This document shows positions 16,477 to 26,200 of a DNA stretch of 34,768 nucleotides, one piece after another. The notes under the pieces are model-generated. The model was not told the DNA's origin and ran no database searches. It saw only the letters and a program-made list of their open reading frames with translations. The first letter of the stretch is position 1. Every line of letters begins with the position of its first letter. The position numbers and the translations under genes are program-made. The stretch comes from Ramicandelaber brevisporus (lineage: Eukaryota; Kickxellomycota; Ramicandelaberales; Ramicandelaberaceae): NCBI GenBank assembly GCA_025201865.1, contig MU602815.1:12179-46946 (forward strand). Reading direction: 5' to 3'.

Positions 16477-18045
16477 ATGAAGAAACGAGCACTCAATAGT
16501 GACAGCAACCAAGACGAGATTAACGAGCCGTTCCCGCTGCTTGGGCTACCATACGAGCTGCTGGAGGAGATTGCGACCTGGTTCACTCAACGGGAGGCTG
16601 TCAAGGTGCTCACAGTTAACAAGGTTTGCCACGAAGCGTTTTCGCGCACCGTTTGGCGCGTTGTGGATAGTCGTAAAGCTCTCTTGGATCTGCCAGCAGA
16701 CACCTGGAAGCGTTATGGCTCACTGGTTAGAGTTGCCAATTTTGAATATCATCTCATCGAGGATCATATTACAGCTTTGATACCGAACATTCGGCTCATG
16801 AATATTGGCCGCTGTCCAGTATTCGAGAAGGTTCCCGTCGGTGAAATGCGTAATTTACGAAAGCTGCGCGTTACCGTCTATTGCCACGACATTTCTAGAC
16901 ACCTGGCAGATATAAATATTCCGACATGGGTCAAGAGTGCGCAGGATCGTTGTCAAAATGTGGTGACTGAATGGAATTTTGTTAATATAGGAACAGTAGA
17001 GTGGAAATACTTGGTTGAAGCAATTGGCTTGATTTCTGATGTGAGCAGACACTCATTTAGCATTTCAGCTCAAAGTAGTCTTACCATTGACGGACCAAGT
17101 CTGCCTACAAAGCTGATTCAAATGCTGGTCAAATTCGATATTCACCAAATCAGACATCCTGGAGTATATTGTGATATGCATAGTGGATTGTTTGCTGGTG
17201 GTAGTGATGGAACCGAGTCCAGCTTTCCGCGTTTGAAGATTTTGAATCTAGCTCCGGATTTTTATTTATCTGGTAGTGGTATGTACACCTTGGCTGGCGT
17301 TACTCCAAACAAGTTTCCATCGCTTTGCAAACTAGCATTTATAATTGAAATCGGCTTTACTGATGATGATAATAAGATGGCCGGATTCTGTTCTCATACT
17401 TGGTGGAATGTCACAGATTTATTGATATCATATCAGAGTAGGACCGACGTGATGAACAGGATTCTTACAGTATTCCCAAACACTAGGCGTTTTTGGCTTC
17501 ATGGATTGGGCATATACACTGCTGACTTACAGGTTATTGCTCAGAACTTGCCACATCTTGAAGATTTGCATCTAGTTGACGTTGTGGGCTTCAGCTATGG
17601 CAACAATGGCGAGGAAACGGAAATCTATCAGATCTCTGGGATTAAAAAGTTAGTTCTTTGGATACGTAGTGGCACTTATTCAAGTCCACTTCCATCCAGT
17701 TTCTTACGATTTGTGATCAACGGTACGCCATCATTGGAAACGCTGAAGCTGCCAAACTGCAATTTTAGAGATGGAGTATTGGAACAATTTGAAGGTAAAG
17801 TCAACGAATCAGTTCGTACGTTGGTGGTATGCGTTGGCTATTTTACAAGAGTTGGGCTGGCAGAAGCGATGATTGATCAGCTGCCACAGTTAATGGGAAT
17901 GTTGCCAAGCGTAGAGAAATTGGCTTTGGTTGGACATGGTTTAAATCAACATAGTGATTGGAAAAAGCGATACCCGCTCATTAAGGTGAGCTTAGTCTCG
18001 AATGATATTGACTTTTACTCGGAGGTGCCACGTTGCATGCATTAA
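16477..18045 (+). CDS. F-box protein with C-terminal leucine-rich repeat-like region (paralogue 1)
   Basis: 522 residues. An F-box spans about residues 20-61: 'LLGLPYELLEEIATWF' then 'EAVKVLTVNKVCHEAFSRTVW'. The rest is a series of irregular Leu/Ile-rich segments ('LKILNLAPDF', 'LEDLHLVDVVG', 'LETLKLPNCNF', 'VEKLALVGHG') typical of degenerate leucine-rich repeats. Such proteins act as substrate receptors of SCF ubiquitin ligases by binding Skp1 through the F-box; the target is unknown. It is a paralogue of the gene at 18275-19828: both share the 'LPY-D/E-LLEEIAT' F-box and a following '..W+-YG-LVR-A' motif. The ATG at 16477 is used because the longer frame starts at TTG and would begin inside the HAUS3-like gene. 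Confidence 0.85.
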   Translation: MKKRALNSDSNQDEINEPFPLLGLPYELLEEIATWFTQREAVKVLTVNKVCHEAFSRTVWRVVDSRKALLDLPADTWKRYGSLVRVANFEYHLIEDHITALIPNIRLMNIGRCPVFEKVPVGEMRNLRKLRVTVYCHDISRHLADINIPTWVKSAQDRCQNVVTEWNFVNIGTVEWKYLVEAIGLISDVSRHSFSISAQSSLTIDGPSLPTKLIQMLVKFDIHQIRHPGVYCDMHSGLFAGGSDGTESSFPRLKILNLAPDFYLSGSGMYTLAGVTPNKFPSLCKLAFIIEIGFTDDDNKMAGFCSHTWWNVTDLLISYQSRTDVMNRILTVFPNTRRFWLHGLGIYTADLQVIAQNLPHLEDLHLVDVVGFSYGNNGEETEIYQISGIKKLVLWIRSGTYSSPLPSSFLRFVINGTPSLETLKLPNCNFRDGVLEQFEGKVNESVRTLVVCVGYFTRVGLAEAMIDQLPQLMGMLPSVEKLALVGHGLNQHSDWKKRYPLIKVSLVSNDIDFYSEVPRCMH

Positions 18046-18274
18046 GACTAATAAAGCATTTTAGTTTTCAATTTAACAGCGATTATGATGGGAGAAATGG
18101 GGACACGTCAAATCATGTTTGACAGAATCGAAAGTAAAAGGGTGTGTATAAGTCCTGCAACTGGTCTGCATGAATGAGCTGTCTCAGAGCAACGTTAAGT
18201 ACTGCTTGTTGTCGACCATACTAATCACTCTAAGTATGTAAAAAGAATTGTATTAAAACTGACAATTAAAGCAA
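18046..18274. other. Short convergent intergenic region between F-box paralogues
   Basis: 229 bp of AT-rich 3' flank with an AATAAA-like ACTAATAAAG after the first stop. Nothing else is seen. Confidence 0.45.
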
Positions 18275-19828
18275 TTAAATCGGCTCGACTGTTATGATCA
18301 AATGCGGATATCGTTTAGCCAACTTCTTTCTCGCGGCTGCTGTGCATTCTCGAAGTTTGAGGAACTTTAGGTTTGGAAACATTGCCTTTATCTTAGGCGC
18401 GGTACTAACATCAAATCCAGTGCGTTCATCGTGAAGGATCAACGTACGCACGGCTTTGTTAACATGTGATCTCTTTTTACGGGTATATGTCGTCCAATCA
18501 AACACTCCATTTCCTCTAAACTCCAATGAACGCAAGCTTGGAGCACCGCCACAAAGTATCAAACTCAAGAGAAGCTCTCTTGAATTTGCACAATTGCAAT
18601 ATTTGATGCCGTATTCTTCCAATCTGAACACAATTTCTTTGAGACTGGTCATTGGAGTGTGTGATATATGTGGGTAGCTATCTTCAAGTCGAACGTCACC
18701 TCCAAACTCAAAATATTTAAGACAGGGTAAATGCTTGGCGAGAAAGATCGTTTCCAAACTCAACCTGCACCCCTGAAGAATCAAACGCTCCAAATTAGGA
18801 ACCTTTTCCAGCATCTGGTTCATAGCATGACTATCAGAAGCCGATTGCAAGTTCAGTTCCATAATAGTTGACCAATTGTGGTTAGTCCAGCTTGAGAATC
18901 CAGGCAAGCCAGTCATGCTATATATCGATATATATTGAATATTTTTCAGTGACGGAAAGCGCACCGGAGTAAATATAGATGACATAAATCCATCTTCAAA
19001 TATACCATGCCGTGGCCATAGTCGTAAAGTTGTGAGTCGTGGGAATGTATATTCAGTTCTGCTGTTGTGATGTCTGAAGAAGTAGTTTAAATAGTTGAAA
19101 CTAACACTGGTATCCAATTTGACCAGCATTTTTGAAAGTTTCGAGAAATGAGACATAATGAGTGGGCTGGAGACTTGATACCTAATAGATAACGAATATC
19201 TATCTGTATCATCAATCCGACTGATAATGGTGTCTAATACCGCAATGTGTTCATCTTTCTTTAGGTTAAAATCCCATTGAACTAATAGTGTTTTATTACG
19301 CTGCTCCAACTGGCGTGCAATATCCATACACTTCATTGCACTTGAGGTTGTCCATTTATCTCCGTAAGTTACAAACTGGACACGACGCAAATTCAATAGC
19401 ACAACATGACCAGCAAATCCATTACCCAGATCATTGAAATACAATGTTAATTTAGTCAAATTGGGCATCTTTGTACACCATTGTATGCTATTTTCATCAA
19501 GATCGATAGTTGCACAGCGCACCAAATGACCATATTTCCTCCAAACTTTATGAGGTATTCGCCACATTGGGTTCTTGGTTGCATTTAATTTGTGCCAGAT
19601 ATTGCGAGAAAATGCGGCGTGGAACTGACTGTTGACAGTGGCCAGCGCAATAGCCTCATGACGCATGAAGTAAGTTGTGGCTATTTCTTCTAGCAGGTCA
19701 TAAGGAAGTACAAACAACCTGCCGTAGACAACGACTGACCGATCACTATCTGCCAGGTGATGGTCACTGTCGCTGGAGGAGGAGGACTGGCTGCGCTTTC
19801 TTTTGAGCCGTTGGGTTGGAAAAGGCAT
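18275..19828 (-). CDS. F-box protein with C-terminal leucine-rich repeat-like region (paralogue 2)
   Basis: 517 residues. The N-terminus has a basic cluster 'RLKRKRSQ' (8-15) and a Ser/Asp run that looks like a nuclear localisation or phosphorylation segment, absent from paralogue 1. The F-box lies at about 39-80 ('VLPYDLLEEIATTYF', 'ATVNSQFHAAFSRNIW'), then 'VWRKYGHLVRCATID'. Irregular leucine-rich segments follow ('LTKLTLYFNDL', 'LTTLRLWP', 'LERLILQGCRL', 'LKFLKLRECT'). The role by family is SCF substrate recognition. The ATG at 19828 is the first in the frame; upstream codons start at TTG. It lies tail-to-tail with paralogue 1, as after an inverted duplication, but the sequences are much diverged. 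Confidence 0.85.
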   Translation of the reverse strand: MPFPTQRLKRKRSQSSSSSDSDHHLADSDRSVVVYGRLFVLPYDLLEEIATTYFMRHEAIALATVNSQFHAAFSRNIWHKLNATKNPMWRIPHKVWRKYGHLVRCATIDLDENSIQWCTKMPNLTKLTLYFNDLGNGFAGHVVLLNLRRVQFVTYGDKWTTSSAMKCMDIARQLEQRNKTLLVQWDFNLKKDEHIAVLDTIISRIDDTDRYSLSIRYQVSSPLIMSHFSKLSKMLVKLDTSVSFNYLNYFFRHHNSRTEYTFPRLTTLRLWPRHGIFEDGFMSSIFTPVRFPSLKNIQYISIYSMTGLPGFSSWTNHNWSTIMELNLQSASDSHAMNQMLEKVPNLERLILQGCRLSLETIFLAKHLPCLKYFEFGGDVRLEDSYPHISHTPMTSLKEIVFRLEEYGIKYCNCANSRELLLSLILCGGAPSLRSLEFRGNGVFDWTTYTRKKRSHVNKAVRTLILHDERTGFDVSTAPKIKAMFPNLKFLKLRECTAAARKKLAKRYPHLIITVEPI

Positions 19829-20287
19829 TTTAGGATGTTGTTTTTTTCGAGTGTAGGGTTGTTGTGTCGCAAAAAAAAACAAACCGAAGGAAAAGCGAAC
19901 AAAGGCGCCAGGTGAGGGTGTATTTAAATGTGCGGGATGAATGCGTGTTCCAAGAGAAAGGAAGACAATGAAGGAAATGAAAGAAAGAAAGACCCATAAA
20001 AGAAGAAATGTGGGAACGAAAGTCTACACTAGCAGAATACAATGATACTGGGGGGAAAATGGATCGAATCCGTGAGTGAAAGAGAATAATTCTTTGTGAC
20101 AAATTCTTCTAGATCGAGAAGAAGTTTGTGGGAGTGAACATAAAACAAGAACGACGTTGGCTCACTTGAAAACACATTGTGGCGACAAAGAGCGAGAACG
20201 CGTATGGTGACTGTGGATTTGGACATTTAATTGTAATGATTAATGTTTTGTTTATATTGTCTCCGTTCCCGACTGATGGATATAGTC
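19829..20287. promoter_or_regulatory. Upstream region of F-box paralogue 2
   Basis: 459 bp, A/G-rich on the plus strand (GAAAGAAAGAAAG near 19980). It serves as promoter for 18275-19828 and 3' flank of the zinc-finger gene. No gene is recognised. Confidence 0.45.
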
Positions 20288-21818
20288 TTAATCACTGTAA
20301 TCACTCAGAACTAATTCATCACCATCATCCTCTTCGTCATCGTCATCACACTCAATCTTATTCTGACTAGTAGAGCTATTTGGCATATCGCTGACTGCGG
20401 TGGCTGTGTCCAGTCGAGAAATGAAATAACTAGAAGTTTGTAATTTCCCGTAAAGCAATCGCAGTATAAGAGCAGGATCTGCCGATTCTTGTTCACCTCT
20501 ATGCTCCGTGTATTGATGCATTTTCCCAGACTCTTTAGTGTAATAACAGTAACCACAATCAAATACAACACACAGCTTACCTTGAATAATATCCCGATGC
20601 TGATGTTGACATGGCTGACTAATTGCTGAGGAGAGATGTGGATTGGTGGTGTGCTGGTTTCCATTGGGATCACTTCCAGCAATCCTAACACTTTCTGGCA
20701 GAACAGAACAATCAATCGACTTCTCATCAAATCCATGTTTCTGTTGCAAGTGTGTAAGAAGACACTCTGGCACCAATCGACATTCGTGACAAACGAACAA
20801 TTCAGCTGTAGTATGATAGCCACAACGAACTCCATTGACATAAAAGTCATCCATATCTAAATACCGAATGGTATATTCTCTCCTCTTGATAATTTGCTGC
20901 TCCTGCCGCTGATTGTTGTCGACTTCCATATTAGCACGCTTTTGTTTCATCGATGTAATATGAGCACCTTCAATATGCACACGAGTACCTTCAATTCCTT
21001 TGCAGGTTTTATCACAACCTGAAACTGGACATGGCCATCGATTATCCAAAGACCGACGGCTAAGAGTGAAAGTATTACCAAATACATTAACCACAACTTC
21101 AAGTTTGTGTTCGCGCCGGTGCTTGCTAAGTGATTTTGTTGTGTTGAAACTGCGACCGCAATTAGGATATTCACAAATAAACTCTCGCTTCTGATTGGAT
21201 GCTTCTGTGGTCTCATTCTGGTCAAAATCATCTTCATTCTCATCTTGAGCATTCAATCCACTGTGGTTGTAGTCGAGTTTGTGCTGGTACACTCTGTTAC
21301 TGCTGACTGTGACAGCGCCGCTTGCTTTGTCGATGCGAGTAATGAGAAAGGATGAAGTTCGTGTTTTCGATGAACGAAGTCGTAGTACGAGTGCAGGAAC
21401 TGTCAAAAATTGCTCACCTTTATGCATATTTGTCCTGTGAGCACTCTTATTATGAGCTGCGTAACCACAATATCCACAATCTGATGTAACACACAACCAA
21501 CCTTGAACAATATCCTGATGCTGCTGCTGAAATGGCTGGTTGATTGCTGCTGCAAGGTATGCATTGCTGGTGTGCTGGTTTCCGTTGGGATCAGCACTTG
21601 CATTTACTACACTCTCTGGCAGAGCAAAGCTGTCAATCGACTTCTCATCATATCCATGCTTCTGCTGTAAATGAGCTAGCAGGCATTCCGGCACCAATCG
21701 ACATTCGTAACAAATGAATACTCCAGTCGTATTATGATATCCACAGCGAATATCATTCACATAAAAGTCATCTACGCTATAGAAATGATGTTTATATCGA
21801 GCTATCATTGCCGAAGGC

Positions 21819-21861
<43 letters not shown>

Positions 21862-22354
21862 GCTGTTGTCTTATAGTATCATCATGATATCCTCGTATAT
21901 GACGGTCTGTAGCATTAACTGTTTTAGCTGTTGAGATACAATCTAAAACTGGACATGGCCACCGTTCAGCTAACGATTGTCGAGTTAGAATATAAGCTCT
22001 CCCATTTATGTTGAGTTCTGTTTGGAGTTTGTGCTCATGTTGATGTTTATTCAGCAGGCTGCAAGAATTGAAAACACGACCACATCCATTATATTCGCAG
22101 ATGAACTGTCGCTTCTTCTTGGGAGTTATTGTGAACTGATCTGTGTCCTCTTCGTCTTCGTCATCGTCATCATCGCTCTCTGATTTGACTTCCTCACTGT
22201 CTGTATCAGAGTCAGGCTCAAGTTTGGTGTCAATGTCTGAGGTGTGCTGTTCGAGTTTGATATCACCTGTTGAGAAACTCGGCTCAAGCTTAACTTGCAC
22301 GTCGACTGCTGCTGCTATTGCTGTTGGTTCTGTCTTGATCTTCACGCTCGTCAT
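20288..22354 (-). CDS. C2H2 zinc-finger protein built of two four-finger modules
   Basis: 688 residues. An N-terminal acidic region (1-75) is followed by module 1 (about 82-345) and module 2 (about 390-650), then a short acidic tail. Each module has four fingers in the same order. Finger 1 (C86, C91, H104, H108; C394, C399, H412, H416) is classical C-x4-C-x12-H-x3-H. Finger 2 (C134, C139, H152, H157; C442, C447, H460, H465) and finger 4 (C288, C293, H306, H311; C595, C600, H613, H618) are C-x4-C-x12-H-x4-H. Finger 3 is a C-x2-C-x9-H-x4-H type (C215, C218, H228, H233; C522, C525, H535, H540) with an upstream C-G-Y-H and the text 'CRLVPECLLTHLQQKHG', which resembles the OrsD-type fungal zinc-finger family. 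A 17-Gln run lies in module 1. A nuclear DNA- or RNA-binding role is likely; the target is unknown. The ATG is at 22354; upstream codons start at TTG. Confidence 0.85.
21818..21868 (-). repeat. CAA/CAG repeat encoding polyglutamine
   Basis: Seventeen consecutive Gln codons, mostly CAA, lie between finger 2 and finger 3 of module 1. Module 2 has no such run at the matching place. Confidence 0.9.
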
Positions 22355-22613
22355 GGCTGTCTGTCTGCTGGGTAGATCTGCTGTTGCTGTTCTGTTCTGC
22401 TCTGTTCTGTTGTGCTGTTGGTAGTTGGTCAATCTTCAATCGAGTAGTTGAGATCAGAGAGAGCAAACCAGTCACCTCCTTTCGTGAGAGTAAACAACAA
22501 AGAACGCGAATAAAATAGACACATCCACGCTGTATTGCAACAGCAAGCAAACTGATCCTCAACGAAGCTGCATTGCATAGTTATAGGGTGTTATTTGATT
22601 AATTGGATTCAAT

Positions 22614-23066
22614 ACTCTGCGTAGAAGATACACAGTTCCGCCATTGGTTTTTGCAACGTAATTGGCTCTCTCGTATTAATCTCAATACACAATTGACCCA
22701 ACGTGTACAAGAATCTTTTCGACTCCTCCCTATCGACACACTCATCAACCAGCGAATATAACATCGTCAGTGGTTCATTTCTGACTACTGCTGCTGCACA
22801 TCGAGTATATATATAAAAGACAGCCCTCCCACCCAGCATAACTACCACCGTTTCCTGCTTCAGTTTGTTTCTGTGTCTCATCCCTTCCCTCTCTTCGTCC
22901 TTCTGCCTAATACCTTAATATCCACGGAGACTTCGTCTTTGTCCCAACTGACAAGGACTCTCGACCAAGTGTCCGCCTTATGCAGACACAACCGTCTAGT
23001 GCGGCCGTTTGGCTGTGTTTCGAGAGGCGGCTATTACACTGTGGCAACATCTATCAAGTTATAGTC
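22614..23066 (+). repeat. Dispersed TATA-containing element, copy B
   Basis: Homologous to 5371-6215 in the same orientation. It has ACTCTGCGTAGAA at 22614, TATAAAAG at 22812, CCCAGCATAACTACCACC about 20 bp further, TCTGTGTCTCATCCCTT and CTTCGTCCTTCTGC at about 22869-22906, an ACAAGGACTCTCG block at 22951, a hairpin at 22970-22988 and a GGCGGCTATTAC block near 23028. It is about 400 bp shorter than copy A. No open frame is shared with copy A. Confidence 0.6.
22970..22988 (+). other. Hairpin in copy B, one mismatch
   Basis: TGTCCGC-CTTAT-GCAGACA has the same arms as the copy A hairpin except for one unpaired position. The loop differs. Confidence 0.5.
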
Positions 23067-23289
23067 AATGTATAAAGTCTTTAAGTTTATTATTGATTTA
23101 GTTTCGAAACTGGAATTGGAGAGCAGCGACAATGGCTGTGATATATTATGCCTAATGTTTAAATATAAAGGTGAAGAAAGAGGGAAAATAATTTATAACT
23201 GTGAAAGACACTTTCACATATGGTCTTTTTTCTAAGTTAGGCGGTTATTGAAGCTTTGTATCTTCGGTCACTTTTAAATACTCGAGTAT

Positions 23290-26200
23290 TTAGAGAAACC
23301 CTTTTGGACAGCTGTGCATGAGTGAGTCGCAATCAACTTCAATCAAACTATTGTTGCTACCAGGAACCTCTTTAGTAAACTGGTCACCATACTTTTCAAT
23401 CATTCTTGGCGGCGCTGCCCAAACAACAAGCTTTGAAGTCTCTGGCTGGATCATTGGCTGTACATACTCTTTGAACACATGGAGCAAATCGCCTGCGGTC
23501 ACTTCCCGCATTTTCTTGTAGTCATTTTTGATGATTGTGTCCAAATTGTTATCACTGCAGCCACTAATCTTTCTTCGAAGCAATTCGTTCATTCGATCTA
23601 AACCAGAGTCTTTAAACTTCAGTAGATTCTCGCATGCCATTTGAGCTATACTAGCATTCTTAACATAGCGACTTGCAACATCTCTATCCCATTCCACTGA
23701 ACCTTTGGATAAAGTACGAATCAATGAGATAACGATGTTCATGGCTTGAACCGGAGCTGCTGCCGGACCAACACTAATTGACAGAATGGCTGCATCAAAA
23801 TTACAATCTATAATAACATCATATGCCACTCCAGCACCACGCAATGAATTAAATAAGGGACCACTGGCTTGGTTGAGAATGTGAAGTAAAAGACTCATAG
23901 AGATGCGGTGTTTGGTCTGAACATTAGCATTGATTCCCATTTTGAAATATGATGCCTTAGTCTTTGGATTGCTGTAGGCATACACACGCGTGCCTGAAGA
24001 CATCAAATCATGAGAAGATGGAAACCACTGACGGAATGGGAGATTTGCAGCTGCCCCACCCATTTTGTTAATATCAGCAATCTTGTTATTCACTTTGACT
24101 TTATTTTGCTTACAATATTTTGACAGTGCTTGGCTCCATTGACGGCAGGCCTCATACGCAATCTCCTTTCCAATCTGATCTATCGTAGTTGCATTACCAT
24201 CCATTGTACCAATGCCAATATGCAGAACACCAGGAATCCGTGCTTTAACACTACCATTGATATTGCCATCATCGCAATACACTGGAAAATCACAGGCATT
24301 CAATCCATTGAGGGCAAATATGGACTCACGAGCTTCATTCAGGCGAGAGCAAATTAGCCCAAGTCCTTTCTTGCTGTTTCCAGTGCTGAGTAACTTATCG
24401 AGAGCCGCTGCAAATGACTTTTGAGCAAATGGTGCCAAATATGAATTAAATGACCCATTTCCATATAAACTGTGGTGAGACACTGGTTCAGTCGCATTTG
24501 TGCTTGCAAACAACTCTGAATCGAGCGAATCTGCTGATGGCGGTGTGGTGGACATGAGCAGGCGATTGAAGGCGACATCTGTTGGGTCATCATCAATTGA
24601 TTTGCCGCTGATACTGTCTAATGCGCCGTGGACTGAATCATTGCTGAAGACACTGTTGATAAATCTGTTGAATAGGGTATGAATAGCAGTTGGATAGGAA
24701 GCAGCGTTTTGAGAGTACGAGCTGCTGCTGGCGCTTGTGACATTGCTGCTGGCTTGATTACCAAGTGTGAACTCAGCATGGAGATCAAGTGTGAGCTCAT
24801 GTGAAGTCGAACTACGACAAATATCAATATGAAAGTCAGTTTCACTGTCAGTGAGGGAACCAGAATGTACCAATGTATTGCTGTTCATAATGCACACAAC
24901 CAGCAGATCAATATAAGCTGCAGAGCGGCGGTTTAAACCATGCAGCGGCAAATTCAAGTCGATACAGCTAGTGTTTGACTCTGTGGCCGTGATAACAACG
25001 CCACGAACTGGGAGTTGATGCTGAAGAGATGCTAATTTCTGTAACTGTTTTCGAGATTGTGGCAGATCAGCAATACGAATGAATTGAGATAAAGTAGCAG
25101 GCAAATGTATCTCAGTAGCATTTGACGGCGGCGATGGCCAATTTTTGTAGTCTTTGCTGCTGAACGGCTGTTTTGAAGTCTGCATTGCATTAATAAGTAC
25201 TTCATGATGTTTGCTGAGATCACCGACAGATGTAGATTTATCCAAATAATCTGGCATTGACTCGGTAATAACACCAGAGTGTCGTTTCTCAACCAATTGC
25301 TGTGGCTGATTATCAAGTTCTGATGCCAAACTCTCATCTGGATAGGCAAGCATTGCTAACCAATTTGCGCTACGAATGTAGTCTTTGAACAAACCACGCC
25401 AAAATTTGATTCCTTCTTTCATTAACTTTCCACTCAACGTTATATCATCAATAGGACTGGACAGTTTATCCAAATCAATTCGCTTATTTTTAGAGCGCAA
25501 ACTAACTTCAGATGGAGAGAAATCATATAGTTGGTGACGCCGGATTCCATCTACGATTTTGTTGTGATATGTTTTGGAGAATGGCTGTTCATCTTGAGCA
25601 TCATCATCACTAACCATTGAAGCAGAGAGAAATCCACGAATATAGTTCAAATCAGTATTATTCCATCCAGCTTTTTTGGTAGGATTGGTGCCATCAATAA
25701 ATGGCCGTAAGAAGCCACAATTGTATACATGGTTAATGACTTTGTGAAATCGAGAATGAACGACACTTTTCTCGAATGATTCTGGAGTTGGCTCTTCTTC
25801 AATTAAATCAGCGTTAACATCAATCAAATGGATATAATACTCCATCAACTCATAATTAGCCATACCCCACTCCACGTTTGATGACCATGGTTGTTGACTG
25901 TTACCAAAATCAGTTGTACAAAATGCATTATGGATTGGACCTCCAGGGCTAGTGAGACACAAAAGCAGCGTTTCAACGCCTTTAATTGTGGTATGGTCAT
26001 CTAGTGCAATTCCAAAGCTGTGATAACAAATCTCATTAATATCACTTGAATCACCACTGCTCGGATAATTAACAACTCGATACTCCAGAGACTTGGCTCC
26101 AAGTGGCCATTTAGGAATATACAATGGACGAGGCAAGGCTGAAACTGTAGGAGACTCACTTGAAGTTGATAAATCATTGAGTGACTCACCAATAGTATCA

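Larger units (their letters stand above)
22355..23289. other. Gene-free region holding dispersed element copy B
   Basis: 22355-22600 is the upstream region of the zinc-finger gene and has TCTGT/GCTGT runs. 22614-23066 is copy B of the dispersed element. 23067-23289 is AT-rich 3' flank of the M16 gene with nothing recognised. Confidence 0.55.

Noticed and set aside
20062-20075. Possible tRNA B-box (GGATCGAATCC-like)
   Set aside because: The B-box has a mismatch at a key base, and no matching A-box, anticodon stem or acceptor pairing could be found around it.
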